A stretch of 64,000 nt of DNA from the NCBI RefSeq assembly GCF_029675105.1, contig NZ_JAQQFV010000001.1, forward strand, positions 744,001 to 808,000, in the 5' to 3' direction. Origin of the DNA: Nocardia anocheti (GTDB lineage: Bacteria > Actinomycetota > Actinomycetes > Mycobacteriales > Mycobacteriaceae). A program made the position numbers and the translations under genes. Shown here piece after piece: positions 25,501-34,097 of the stretch (position 1 is its first letter; every line of letters starts with the position of its first letter). The notes under the pieces are model-generated. The model did not search any database, was not told where the DNA came from, and saw nothing but the letters and a program-made list of their open reading frames with translations.

Positions 25501-27440
25501 GTGATGATGCGCCCGGTCTGGGCGGTGCCGATCCGCACGGCCTCGGTGGTCGAGGCGCCTTGCGCGCGGGCCTCGACCATGCGCGAGAGCAGGAAGACCT
25601 CGTAGTCGGTCGACAGGCCGTAGATGATCGCGATGATCAGCATCAGCACCGGCGCGCTGATCGGCTGCGGGGTGAAGTTGAGAATCCCGGCGCCGTTGCC
25701 GTCGATGAAGATCCAGGTCAGGATACCCAGCGTCGAGCCGAGGCCGAGCGCGCTCATCAGGGCGGCCTTGATCGGCAGCACCAGGGAACCGAAGGTCAGG
25801 AACATCAGGATGAAGGTGCTGAGCAGCACGATCAGGATCATCCACGGCATCAGCTCGAGCAGTGTGTCGATACTGTCGGCCATGAGGGTGGGCTGCCCGG
25901 TGACGTACATCGTGACGTTGTCGGGAATCTCGATCGAGCGCAGATAGTCGATGGTCGGTTCGGCATTGCCGGTGGGATCGACCAGAGTCGCCGAGGTGCG
26001 GTAGATCGTGCGGTCGTTCGGCGGGTTCGACGGCACCGCGAACGGTTCGACCAGGCCGGGGGCGAGGTTCGCCTGCTTCCACACCTGACCGATGGCGTCG
26101 GTGTCGGCCTTGTCGCCGTTGTCGACGACGAAGACCAGCTGGATCGGGTCGGTCTTCTTCTGCGGGAAGACCTCGTAGAAGTGCTCGAGCGCGAGACGGG
26201 TGGAGTTGTCCGGCGGCAGGTACTTCTCGTTGATGCCGCCGAAGGCCAGATTCTTGACCGGGATGATCAGCAGCAGCAGGCCGACCGTCACCGGGATGGC
26301 GATCTTGAGCGGGTGCTTCATCACCCAGCGGGTCAGGCGGCCCCAGAAACCGTTCTCGATCTGCTCGGCGGTCTGCGTCTTGCGGAACCGCTTGAGGCCG
26401 AGCATGTCGACGCGCGGGCCGAGCACGGCCAGCATGGCGGGCAGGATGGTCACCGCGGTCAGGGCGGCGAGCGAGACCGTCGCGATGGTGCCGTAGGCGA
26501 CCGAGCGCAGGAAGCCCTGCGGGAACAGCAGCACGCCGCCGAGGCTGGCGATGATCATGGTCGCGGAGAACACGACCGTGCGCCCGGCCGTCACCACGGA
26601 GCGCCGGACGGCGGCTCTGGTGTCGTAGCCCTCGGCCAATTCCTCGCGGAAACGACTGACTATGAACAGGCCGTAGTCGATGGCCAGGCCCAGACCGATC
26701 ATCGAGACGACACCGGTGACGAAGGAGTTCACGTCGGTGAAGTTGGTCAGGATCATGACCAGACCGGTGGCGCCGATGATGGTCAGACCACCGATGATCA
26801 GCGGCAACGCGGCCGCGACAATGCCACCGAAGATGAAGAACAGCAGCACGGCCACCGCGGGAAGGGCCAGGACCTCCATGCGTTTGGTGTCGTGGGCGAT
26901 GGTGTCGTTGAGGGTCACGCCGAGCGGCTGCAGACCCGAGACCTCCACGTCGACGCCCGGTATGTAGAAGACGTCCGCCACGGCGCGGTAATTGGCCATG
27001 ATCGTGGTGTCGTTGTCGCCCACGATGGCGATCGAGGCGAACGCGTGCTTCTTGTCCTTGGAACCGAACGTCGACGGCACCGAGGGCGCGTTGCCCACTT
27101 GCCAGTAGGTGCCGTTGATCTTGCTGATCCGGTCGGGATGTTCGGTGACGGCGGCGTTCAGGTTGTCGATGATCTTGCCGCTGAAGGCAGGGTCGTCGAT
27201 CGTCGTGCCCTCGGGGGCGTTGTACATGACGATCACATCGGCCATGTGGTCGCGCCCGAAGGCGATGTCGGCGAGCTCCGCGCCCTGCACCGACTCCGAG
27301 CCGGGGTCGAACCAGCCGCTCTGGGTCAGCCGGTCACCGAGACCCGTGCCGTAGGCGCCCAGCGCCAGCAGAGCCGCACCGACCACACCGATAACGGCGA
27401 AGCGGAACCGATAGACCAGATCGCCCCAGCGGGTGAACAC
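22518..27440 (-). CDS. mmpL3: MmpL3-type RND transporter with very long disordered C-terminal tail
   Basis: The 1640-residue protein begins as MmpL3, the inner-membrane exporter of trehalose monomycolate. Twelve membrane helices lie in about residues 15-740, with periplasmic loops after helices 1 and 7. The proton-relay Asp-Tyr pairs are present in GLGLAIDYGLF (about 254) and LSTDYEVFLL (about 612). Gene order (trmB, NYN, mmpL3) is that of M. tuberculosis Rv0208c-Rv0206c. The cytoplasmic tail of about 880 residues is far longer than the roughly 200 residues in M. tuberculosis. It is low-complexity, with Gly/Asn/Ser-rich repeats (ADGFGG, GPAGFG) and then Pro/Glu-rich sequence. It starts with GTG directly after the TAA of the NYN gene. 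Confidence 0.92.
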   Translation of the reverse strand: MFTRWGDLVYRFRFAVIGVVGAALLALGAYGTGLGDRLTQSGWFDPGSESVQGAELADIAFGRDHMADVIVMYNAPEGTTIDDPAFSGKIIDNLNAAVTEHPDRISKINGTYWQVGNAPSVPSTFGSKDKKHAFASIAIVGDNDTTIMANYRAVADVFYIPGVDVEVSGLQPLGVTLNDTIAHDTKRMEVLALPAVAVLLFFIFGGIVAAALPLIIGGLTIIGATGLVMILTNFTDVNSFVTGVVSMIGLGLAIDYGLFIVSRFREELAEGYDTRAAVRRSVVTAGRTVVFSATMIIASLGGVLLFPQGFLRSVAYGTIATVSLAALTAVTILPAMLAVLGPRVDMLGLKRFRKTQTAEQIENGFWGRLTRWVMKHPLKIAIPVTVGLLLLIIPVKNLAFGGINEKYLPPDNSTRLALEHFYEVFPQKKTDPIQLVFVVDNGDKADTDAIGQVWKQANLAPGLVEPFAVPSNPPNDRTIYRTSATLVDPTGNAEPTIDYLRSIEIPDNVTMYVTGQPTLMADSIDTLLELMPWMILIVLLSTFILMFLTFGSLVLPIKAALMSALGLGSTLGILTWIFIDGNGAGILNFTPQPISAPVLMLIIAIIYGLSTDYEVFLLSRMVEARAQGASTTEAVRIGTAQTGRIITAAALILLVVTGAFAFSDMVMMQYIAYGMIAALLIDATVLRMLLVPAIMKLLGDDCWWAPKWMKRIQEKIGMGEPILDDERPQKGAVVDLVKTTPITDPPTMQMTAVPDSKLAKTPRRPRTVAEIEAEAPTQHLDKVTDGDSARPRMAKSPDPTRPRASMLADEPTRTLPVVKPGTETPDSGEPTQILPVVKPDAPESSRGQNDSPSTGSPDTGLDLPGSGGSASTESGSVGAQRNTSGDTGFDLPGDTAHPGSSPDSRISLPGQPVPRSGGNPSGGAPGDFGDARPNGTDSSHRHSGVNGFGDITRGGPNGAADGFGANALGGTTPGAPNADPASFPNGTSRGPAGFGGLSNGEADSLGSSRDGGAVNFGGPAPSGSTRGPASFGDSPNGGTNFDDADDLGGASPGAPTGGPTSFDRPNHGGDSISDRAPTGPSHGPAGLSGNTNGGTSFGEADGFGDHASGGANRGPAGFGNANGGPGSGETDGFGGASAIGSGMGAPLTDGVIGAGHGADEVPGVIGSSQDPSAGADESGWGGASPRTPGAGLPGAVRGAEAGADESSRAGASPRTPGPPRGSERVQPPSGYVPPRGGENPAVPQVSTPGTAGFDDEPTPRPSIVTPTRPSTSSAPPPGIVTPPGIVNPSRPSMITPQPRPTEPPAGGTFSGFTPLPTPEPEPRTADDDESTEDAGFVPPATDFSVTPGAHRAEAPTDPETPVRPLIPRPLGGQETPSARDVFGTPVPVEPQEPSTPWNSDPETPAGDRGPVFSPVTQEEPTDPPATPDRFRTFPSDPSAESSTPTGSGNPTPFSDNTFAADPMFSPVNPADNEPYPSSFGDSNDTEGPATPPTEAPSDDIASTPPVPQPDDNHATTWHGAADPTPARRDDTPPQGPVGWAPPREPASTSVDQPGHWQAPDGFTPVPAEAPAANGTTESDSPTPESEEGNADNRNEIENWMAQLRSSRRGTPADDEGRHTGNEGRTVSVNELLRRREDDTE

Positions 27441-28157
27441 TTAAGCGACTCCTTGACCAGGGCGAGAAGTGAGTAGCGCCGACAGCGGCCGGAACGGCTG
27501 CAGCCAAGCGCCCTCGTCGGGCAGCGAATCGAGGCTCACCCGCGGCAGCGGTTCCCGGAACACGCCCGGGATGTCCTCGAGATCGACGAACTCGAGAGTA
27601 TCGGAAGTGACGGCCCAACTCGCGTGCTCACGGAATCCGAGTACCTGAGCTGGGATTCCCTTGGCCGCGATCGCTTCCAGTGGCTCCCGGAACGCCTGTC
27701 CGTCCGCCGAGGCGACCATGATCCCGGCCAGTCCGTCGCGCTCGCGCATCGCGATGTGGGCGAGCATGTCGGCGTCGACGTCGGAGTCCTCGTCGATCTT
27801 CGGCTTGGCGAAGACCGCGAAACCGACATTGCGTAATGCCTCCACCCACGGGCGGACCACGTCGGCGGTGCCGGGGGCGATATTGGTGAAGACGGTGGCC
27901 TCGGGCTCGACCCGGCTCTTGGTGCCCGCCGAGAGTTCGGCGGTGCGGGCCAGCAGCCAGCGGCCCAGCGCGTCGAAACGGGGGCGATAAGCGGCGGTGG
28001 GACGTCCACCGAGGATGGCGCCGAGTCCCATGTCGAGGTTCGGCGCGTCCCAGACGAGCAGGACGCGTCGGACATCGGAGCCGGAACTGCTCAACGCCGC
28101 GCTGCCGGTTCCCTGGGCGATATCCGGCATCTCGGTGGCGATCTCACTCACGCTCAT
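27441..28157 (-). CDS. NYN domain protein (Rv0207c-like)
   Basis: The 238-residue cytosolic protein has a NYN (PIN-like) ribonuclease fold: LLVWDAPNLDMGLGAILG near residue 35, DVDADMLAHIAMRERDGLAGIMVASADGQ-type acidic core around 130-155, and FREHASWAVTSDTLEFVDLEDI. The acids suggest metal-dependent RNA processing, but activity is unproven for the family. Its ATG overlaps the trmB stop in ATGA, and its TAA abuts the mmpL3 GTG. The three genes are therefore translationally linked, as in mycobacteria. Confidence 0.88.
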   Translation of the reverse strand: MSVSEIATEMPDIAQGTGSAALSSSGSDVRRVLLVWDAPNLDMGLGAILGGRPTAAYRPRFDALGRWLLARTAELSAGTKSRVEPEATVFTNIAPGTADVVRPWVEALRNVGFAVFAKPKIDEDSDVDADMLAHIAMRERDGLAGIMVASADGQAFREPLEAIAAKGIPAQVLGFREHASWAVTSDTLEFVDLEDIPGVFREPLPRVSLDSLPDEGAWLQPFRPLSALLTSRPGQGVA

Positions 28158-28987
28158 CTGTCGATCTTCCCCCATATGAACTCGTTGATGGCGCTACCGG
28201 CACGCAAGCCTTTGCCCTCGAACTTGGTGACGGGCCGTTCGAAGCCGATCGGCGCGGTGACGCGGCTGGCGGCGCTGTCGCCGCCGGTGGTGTCGTTCAG
28301 GCCGGTGAGCAGCGGTTCGGCCGAGCCTACTTCCAGGATGTGCTCGGCGTAATCGGCGTGGTCGGTGGCCACGTGCAGCACGCCGCCCGGCTTCAGCCTG
28401 CTGGCGATGAGCGCGAAGGTGGGCGCCTGCAGCAGCCGCCGCTTGTGGTGGCGTGCCTTGGGCCACGGGTCCGGGAAGAAGACCCGCACGCCCGTCAGCG
28501 ACTCCGGGGCAACCATGTTCTCCAGCACATCCACGGCGTCGCCGCGCAGCAGCCGGATGTTACCGATCTCCTCGCGCTCGATCTGCTGCACGAGCTGGGC
28601 CAAGCCCGGCTGGTAGACCTCGATGCCGATGAGGTTCAGGTGCGGTTCGGCCTGGGCCATCGCCGCGGTCGCGGTGCCGGTGCCACAGCCGATCTCGATG
28701 ACCAGCGGCGCTTCGCGGCCGAACCAGGCGTCGGCGTCGAGCTTCTCGTTGGCGACATCGCGGCCGATCACCGGCCAGGTGCGGTCCCAGGAGGTCTGCT
28801 GGTTCGGCGTCAGGGCGCCGCGGCGGGAGCGGAAACTCGTGACGCGCGGGTACAGCCGGGAACCGGTGGTGGAGCGGCGGCCCGCCTCGTTCGGCATCTC
28901 GGACAGTTCGAGGTGCTTCGAAGCGGTGGACGGCGGCTCCGGAACCGACTCGACAGGGTGGTTGGCAGCGTCGTTCACGTCGTCCAT
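28154..28987 (-). CDS. trmB: tRNA (guanine-N7-)-methyltransferase
   Basis: TrmB methylates G46 of tRNA using S-adenosylmethionine. The 277-residue protein has a non-conserved N-terminal extension of about 60 residues and then the family core: VIEIGCGTGTATAAMAQAEP (SAM binding), VFFPDPWPKARHHKRRL (signature) and LHVATDHADYAEHILEV. A C-terminal INEFIWGK-type motif ends it. ATG 28987 is chosen because a longer upstream frame would add unrelated sequence. It is first in the trmB-NYN-mmpL3 run and divergent from the gene at 29155. Confidence 0.95.
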   Translation of the reverse strand: MDDVNDAANHPVESVPEPPSTASKHLELSEMPNEAGRRSTTGSRLYPRVTSFRSRRGALTPNQQTSWDRTWPVIGRDVANEKLDADAWFGREAPLVIEIGCGTGTATAAMAQAEPHLNLIGIEVYQPGLAQLVQQIEREEIGNIRLLRGDAVDVLENMVAPESLTGVRVFFPDPWPKARHHKRRLLQAPTFALIASRLKPGGVLHVATDHADYAEHILEVGSAEPLLTGLNDTTGGDSAASRVTAPIGFERPVTKFEGKGLRAGSAINEFIWGKIDR

Positions 28988-29154
28988 TGTCCAGCATGCG
29001 CGCGGGTGCGCCGCAGGCGAGTACTTCCGGTGGAACCCGACGCCGCAGATCGGCGGGTCGCGGGCGGGTTGTCGGCCCAGGTCGGCTCCCGGTTCTCGCA
29101 CCGACGCCCATTGCGCCGATCTGACAGAATGCCTCCTCGACAAGGGGGTGCAGA

Positions 29155-30267
29155 ATGCCGACAGCCACCGAATCCGTGCACACACGGTCGCCCGACCAGC
29201 TCGACCAGCTGGTCTCGGCGCTCCGATCCGGTCGGGGCGGTGATCCGGCCGTCGCCGACCGGCTCGCCGCCGCGGTCACCCGCAGGCGCAGGCCGCTGAA
29301 GATCCAGGTGGCCGGGCGGGCGCTGAGCGGGCGCACCACGGTGCTGCGCGCGCTGGCGCTGCTCTCGGCCGAGGAGACCGCGCCGGTCGACCAGCCCGAG
29401 CTGCCCGATCCGGTGCTCGACGGCGACCTGGTGATCTACGTGCTGGCCGGTGCGCCGCAGGCCGCCGACCACCGACTGCTGGCGACCCTGCCCGCCGGGC
29501 GCAGCGTGGTGGTGCTCAACAAGGCCGACGCGGTCGGCGCGCGCTGGGGGGAGGCGGTCGCCGCGGCCGAGCGCTACGCGCAGGAACTGAAGCTGCCGAT
29601 CATCCCGGTGGTGGCCTCGCTGGCCGCGCGGACCCGGGCGGGCGCCGTCGACGCGACCGACCTGAGCGATCTGCGCAAGCTCGCCGAGAGCCCGGAGATC
29701 CCGTCGGTGCTGGCCGCCGAGCTGTTCATCGGCTCCGGTCCCGACCAGGACGCGCGCCGCCGCCTGATCGAGAACTGGGACCTCTACGGCGTGGACTGCG
29801 CGCTCACCGCGCTGCGCGCCGACCCCGAACTGCCCGCCACCGCGCTGATCCAGATCCTGCACTCCGCCAGTGGCATTGACCCGCTGCACCGGCTCGTGCA
29901 CCGACGCTACGAGCAGGTCGAGGCGGTGCGCGGGGGCGAACTGCTCGACGAGCTGATCCGGCTCGCGGCCGCCGCCGTCCCGCTCGACGGCGCGCGCGGG
30001 CGCGAGATGATCGAGCACTATCTGGCCGGTGACGAGGCACTGTGGGCCGGTCTGTGCGCCGGGCTGGCCTGCCCGGCCGTCTCCCACCTCGCGGCGGGCT
30101 ATCATCCGTCCCCGGCCCCCGCCGACGCCGACGAAGCGCTGGCCCGCGCCACCCGCTGGCGCGCGGTCGTCTCCAGCGACATGCCCCCGACCGCCCGTCG
30201 CGCGGCCCTACGCGTGCACAACGGCTACATCCGCGCCTGGGAACGGATGAGCAGTGCCGGACTCTGA
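29155..30267 (+). CDS. GTPase-like hypothetical protein (Rv0209-like position)
   Basis: The 370-residue soluble protein keeps a P-loop-like sequence with Arg in place of the usual Lys (GRALSGRTT, residues 54-62) and a good G4 motif (VVVLNKAD, 118-125). It therefore resembles dynamin- or Era-like GTPases but may bind nucleotide weakly. The C-terminal half is helical. It occupies the place of M. tuberculosis Rv0209 between trmB and pckA, and its end overlaps the next gene by 14 bp. The pair probably works together, perhaps at the membrane. The start is ATG 29155. Confidence 0.75.
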   Translation: MPTATESVHTRSPDQLDQLVSALRSGRGGDPAVADRLAAAVTRRRRPLKIQVAGRALSGRTTVLRALALLSAEETAPVDQPELPDPVLDGDLVIYVLAGAPQAADHRLLATLPAGRSVVVLNKADAVGARWGEAVAAAERYAQELKLPIIPVVASLAARTRAGAVDATDLSDLRKLAESPEIPSVLAAELFIGSGPDQDARRRLIENWDLYGVDCALTALRADPELPATALIQILHSASGIDPLHRLVHRRYEQVEAVRGGELLDELIRLAAAAVPLDGARGREMIEHYLAGDEALWAGLCAGLACPAVSHLAAGYHPSPAPADADEALARATRWRAVVSSDMPPTARRAALRVHNGYIRAWERMSSAGL

Positions 30268-31966
30268 CCAGCGCGACACCCCCGCCCCCGCTCCGAACCG
30301 ATCGGCCTCGGCCGCCTCAGGTCCCGTCGAACCCGGGACCGCGCCCGTCGAACAGCGTCCGCCCGTGGTCGGGGCGCCGTCGGTGCCTGCTGGGGACGCC
30401 TCCGCCGAGTCGTCGTCCGGGGTCGCGTCCGGGGTCGAGGCGGTGTCCGTCGGACAGCGTCCGCCTGCGGTCGGGGCGCCGTCGATGCCTGCTGGGGACG
30501 CCTCCGCTGAGCCGTCGCCCGGGGTCGCGCCGGAGGTCGAGGCGGTCATCGAGCGGTGGAACCCGCAGGGTGTGGCGTTGCTCAGGGCGATGGAGCAGAC
30601 CGGCGCGGGCAATCAGGTCGTCCTCTATGCCGTCGACGACGCCAACACCACCCTCGTGCGCACCGAACTCGCCCGCTTCGAACCGCGCATCGATCTCGCC
30701 GACCCGGCCACCTTCACCCAGATCGACGAGCCGCCCGCCGCCCTGATCCTGTTCGACGCGGGCAGTGTCCTCGGTGCCGACGTGCTGGCCCTGGTCGAGC
30801 GGCTACGCGCGGCGAAGCAGCCGATCCTGCTCGCCATGAACGGCTTCCACGCCTATCAGGACTGGCGTGCCACCCGCGTGCGCAGCCTCGCCCTGCTGGC
30901 CGCCCGTGGCATCACCGACCTGGACGTACTCGCCGTCTCCGCCAAGCTGGCCGCCGCCGCCCGCGCCGCCGACGACTCCGCCCTGCTCGACCGCTCCGGC
31001 CTCGCGGGCCTGCACGCCGCCCTGGCCGCCGCCACCGCCGCCGAGCCCACCGACGGCGCCCAGCGGCGCGGCGCCGTGCTCGCCCGCGTCCTGGCCGACA
31101 CCAGGGCCCGCGTCGAGGAACAGATCGCCACCCTGCGCGGGGGCGCCGAGTCGGCCCGGATCAGGGAGGAACGTGTCGCCCTGCTCGCCGGGCGCGACGG
31201 CGGCCGCCAGACCGGTCTGTCGGCGGTGCGCAGCCAGGTGCAGCTGGCCCGCGTCGACCTGACCACCGAACTCGGCGCGCTGGTGCGCACCCTGCACACC
31301 CGCTCGCGCGCCGAACTCGACCGCTGCGACCGCGCCGAACTGCGCGCCTACCCGCAGCGTCTGCAGCAGGCGACCAGCGAACTCTCCGTCGCCGTCGACG
31401 CCGCGATCGACGAGCGCGTGGCCGAGACGGCCCGCCGGATCGGCACCGCCGCGCCCGCCCCGCGCAGGCGCGATCCGGCGCCCCGTGTCGGTCCCGATCC
31501 CGAACCGAGACACCGTGGTGTCGAAGATCACCTGATGATCGCGCTCGGCGCGTCGGCCGGTGTCGGCCTCGGCAGATTGATAGTGGCGCCGCTGTCGCTG
31601 GTGCCGACGCTGGACGTCGCCAGCGTCCCGGTGACGCTGCTGCTCGGCGCCGGTGCGGCCGCCTGGGTGGTGCGCGCGCGGGCCCAACTGGCCGAGCGCA
31701 ACCACATGTCGCAGTGGGTCTCCGAAGCGCTGGTGAATGTGAAAGCCCAGCTCGAGCAGCGTGTCGCGGCCGTGCTGGTGGATGTGGAGGCCGAATTGGC
31801 CGAGCATGTCGTCACCGAATCGACAGCCAGAGCGGTCGCCGTCGACCGGCGTGTCGCCGAACTCGATGCCTTGGCGCGTCGGCTGGTCGCGGAGCGTCCG
31901 GCGCAGCTGTCGGCCTGTGAGCGCGATGTCGCCGTGCTCGATCGCTGTGATGCCGCGATTGCGTGA
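30254..31966 (+). CDS. GTPase-like partner protein with C-terminal membrane segment (Rv0210-like position)
   Basis: The 570-residue protein begins with a disordered Pro/Ala/Gly-rich region (1-100) containing a tandem duplication. A P-loop-type GTPase relic follows (ALILFDAGSVLGADVLALVE; LLAMNGFHAY at the G4 place), then long helices rich in Arg and Glu. One or two hydrophobic segments lie near residues 425-475 (IALGASAGVGLGRLIVAPL). The G motifs are degenerate, so GTP hydrolysis is doubtful. Overlap with the preceding GTPase-like gene suggests a two-protein complex. GTG 30254 is the start. Function is unknown. Confidence 0.7.
   Translation: MPDSDQRDTPAPAPNRSASAASGPVEPGTAPVEQRPPVVGAPSVPAGDASAESSSGVASGVEAVSVGQRPPAVGAPSMPAGDASAEPSPGVAPEVEAVIERWNPQGVALLRAMEQTGAGNQVVLYAVDDANTTLVRTELARFEPRIDLADPATFTQIDEPPAALILFDAGSVLGADVLALVERLRAAKQPILLAMNGFHAYQDWRATRVRSLALLAARGITDLDVLAVSAKLAAAARAADDSALLDRSGLAGLHAALAAATAAEPTDGAQRRGAVLARVLADTRARVEEQIATLRGGAESARIREERVALLAGRDGGRQTGLSAVRSQVQLARVDLTTELGALVRTLHTRSRAELDRCDRAELRAYPQRLQQATSELSVAVDAAIDERVAETARRIGTAAPAPRRRDPAPRVGPDPEPRHRGVEDHLMIALGASAGVGLGRLIVAPLSLVPTLDVASVPVTLLLGAGAAAWVVRARAQLAERNHMSQWVSEALVNVKAQLEQRVAAVLVDVEAELAEHVVTESTARAVAVDRRVAELDALARRLVAERPAQLSACERDVAVLDRCDAAIA
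30353..30556 (+). repeat. 102-bp imperfect in-frame tandem duplication
   Basis: Two copies of a 102-bp unit (starting at 30353 and 30455) encode related 34-residue segments in the disordered N-terminus of the gene at 30254. Both copies contain RPP, VGAPS and PAGDASAE. The copies differ at several bases, so the duplication is not very recent. Confidence 0.8.
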
Positions 31967-32083
31967 GCGACCTGTGGGTAATAGGAAACGAACCCGATTC
32001 CGTCCCGGTCGTCATATCGCGTTAACCTTGAGGCAGGAACCTGGGCGTCCGCTCCGTGCCGGCTGATGCGCGGCCCCCGTCCG

Positions 32084-32106
32084 TGGACGGTGCTGTACAC
32101 CGTCCA
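32084..32106 (+). promoter_or_regulatory. Hairpin in the pckA leader region
   Basis: A perfect 9-bp stem (TGGACGGTG with CACCGTCCA) and 5-nt loop lie about 105 bp before the pckA ATG. No T-tract follows. It could be the operator of a repressor, an mRNA stem or a terminator for the gene ending at 31966. Confidence 0.35.
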
Positions 32107-32210
32107 TCTGGGGTTGTGCGGTGGTTTGCTCGCTGCGGACGTCTTCCCGCCCATGGTGGCGATCGATGAGCAGTGAACATCGAACAACCGCCCATCTCAG
32201 GAGAGTTTTC

Positions 32211-34043
32211 ATGACCTCAGCGACCATTCCTGGTCTTCGTGGATCCGACGGCACCGCGCCGACCGAGCACAGCGAACTGCTCGCCTGGGTACAGGAAGTC
32301 GCAGAGCTCACCCAGCCCGATCGCGTGGTCTGGGCCGACGGCTCCGATGCGGAATGGGATCGTCTGACCACCCAGCTGGTCGAGGCGGGCACCTTCAAGA
32401 AGCTCGACGAGAAGAAGAAGCCGAACTCGTTCCTGGCGCTGTCGGACCCCTCCGACGTCGCCCGCGTCGAGTCGCGCACCTACATCTGCTCCAAGACCGA
32501 GGCCGACGCCGGTCCGACCAACAACTGGGTCGACCCCGCCGAGATGCGCGCCACCATGACCGAGCTGTACCGCGGCTCGATGAAGGGCCGCACCATGTAC
32601 GTGGTGCCGTTCTGCATGGGCCCGCTCGGCGCCGAGGACCCCAAGCTGGGCGTGGAGATCACCGACTCCGAGTACGTCGTGGTCTCGATGCGCGTGATGA
32701 CCCGCATGGGCCAGGCCGCCCTGGACAAGCTGGGCGCCGACAAGCCGTTCGTGAAGGCCCTGCACTCCGTGGGCGCGCCGCTGGCCGAGGGCGAGGTCGA
32801 CGTGCCGTGGCCCTGCAGCGACACCAAGTACATCACCCACTTCCCCGAGGACCGCGAGATCTGGTCCTACGGTTCGGGCTACGGCGGCAACGCGCTGCTC
32901 GGTAAGAAGTGCTACTCGCTGCGCATCGCCTCGGCCATGGCCCACGACGAGGGCTGGCTGGCCGAGCACATGCTGATCCTCAAGCTGATCTCGCCCGAGA
33001 ACAAGAACTACTACGTCGCCGCCGCGTTCCCCAGCGCCTGCGGCAAGACCAACCTCGCGATGATCCAGCCGACCATCCCCGGCTGGCGCGCGGAGACCCT
33101 GGGCGACGACATCGCCTGGATGCGCTTCGGCGAGGACGGCCGCCTCTACGCGGTGAACCCGGAGTTCGGCTTCTTCGGCGTCGCGCCGGGCACCAACCAC
33201 AGCTCCAACCCCAACGCGATGGCCACCATCGAGGCGGGCAACACCGTCTACACCAACGTCGCGCTCACCGACGACAACGATGTGTGGTGGGAGGGTCTCG
33301 AGGGCGAGCCCGATCACCTGATCGACTGGAAGGGCAACGACTGGTACCTCCGCGAGACGGAGACCCTGGCCGCGCACCCCAACTCGCGCTACTGCACCCC
33401 GATGTCGCAGTGCCCGATCCTGGCCCCCGAGTGGGACGACCCGCAGGGCGTGCCGATCTCGGCGATCCTGTTCGGCGGCCGCCGCAAGACCACCATCCCG
33501 TTGGTCACCGAGTCCTTCGGCTGGGAGCACGGCGTGTTCATGGGCGCCACCGTCGGCTCGGAGCAGACCGCCGCCGCCGAGGGCAAGGTCGGCACCGTGC
33601 GCCGCGACCCGATGGCGATGCTGCCCTTCCTGGGCTACCACGTGGGCGACTACCTCAACCACTGGATCAATGTCGGCAAGAACGCCGACGCCGACAAGCT
33701 GCCGAAGATCTTCTACGTCAACTGGTTCCGCCGTGGCGAGGACGGCCGCTTCCTGTGGCCCGGATTCGGTGAGAACTCCCGCGTGCTGGAGTGGATCGTC
33801 GGCCGCATCGAGGGCCGTTCGGGCGCCGAGGCGACCGCCGTCGGCAATGTCCCCTCGGCCGCCGACCTCGATCTCGAGGGCCTGGACGTCGAGGCCGCCG
33901 ATGTCGACGAGGCGCTCGCGGTGAACGCCGAGGAGTGGCGCAAGGAGATCCCCTCCATCGAGGAGTGGTTCGAGTTCATCGGCGACAAGCTGCCCTCGGG
34001 CATCCGCGACGAGTTCGAGGCCCTCAAGGAGCGCCTGGGCTGA
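32211..34043 (+). CDS. pckA: Phosphoenolpyruvate carboxykinase (GTP)
   Basis: This gluconeogenic enzyme interconverts oxaloacetate plus GTP with phosphoenolpyruvate, CO2 and GDP. The 610-residue length is normal. Diagnostic sequences are [15 protein letters not shown], the kinase P-loop with the reactive Cys, and [41 protein letters not shown] and [21 protein letters not shown] lie nearer the C-terminus. ATG 32211 follows a CAGGAGAG ribosome-binding site. Gene position matches Rv0211 of M. tuberculosis, and a strong terminator follows. Confidence 0.98.
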   Translation: MTSATIPGLRGSDGTAPTEHSELLAWVQEVAELTQPDRVVWADGSDAEWDRLTTQLVEAGTFKKLDEKKKPNSFLALSDPSDVARVESRTYICSKTEADAGPTNNWVDPAEMRATMTELYRGSMKGRTMYVVPFCMGPLGAEDPKLGVEITDSEYVVVSMRVMTRMGQAALDKLGADKPFVKALHSVGAPLAEGEVDVPWPCSDTKYITHFPEDREIWSYGSGYGGNALLGKKCYSLRIASAMAHDEGWLAEHMLILKLISPENKNYYVAAAFPSACGKTNLAMIQPTIPGWRAETLGDDIAWMRFGEDGRLYAVNPEFGFFGVAPGTNHSSNPNAMATIEAGNTVYTNVALTDDNDVWWEGLEGEPDHLIDWKGNDWYLRETETLAAHPNSRYCTPMSQCPILAPEWDDPQGVPISAILFGGRRKTTIPLVTESFGWEHGVFMGATVGSEQTAAAEGKVGTVRRDPMAMLPFLGYHVGDYLNHWINVGKNADADKLPKIFYVNWFRRGEDGRFLWPGFGENSRVLEWIVGRIEGRSGAEATAVGNVPSAADLDLEGLDVEAADVDEALAVNAEEWRKEIPSIEEWFEFIGDKLPSGIRDEFEALKERLG

Positions 34044-34061
34044 TCCCCACCCGGAACAGCG

Positions 34062-34093
34062 AACCGCCCGTACCGCATTCGGTACGGGCGGTT
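34062..34093. terminator. Bidirectional terminator between pckA and the HD-domain gene
   Basis: A perfect 13-bp stem (34062-34074 with 34081-34093, AACCGCCCGTACC and its complement) closes a 6-nt loop. It lies 18 bp after the pckA stop and just after the convergent HD gene's stop. TTT follows on the plus strand. Confidence 0.9.
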
Positions 34094-34097
34094 TCGT

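Noticed and set aside
22776..27476. Very long plus-strand frame opposite mmpL3
   Set aside because: It is a GC-skew mirror of the mmpL3 codons, rich in Arg, Gly, Asp and His and without any domain.
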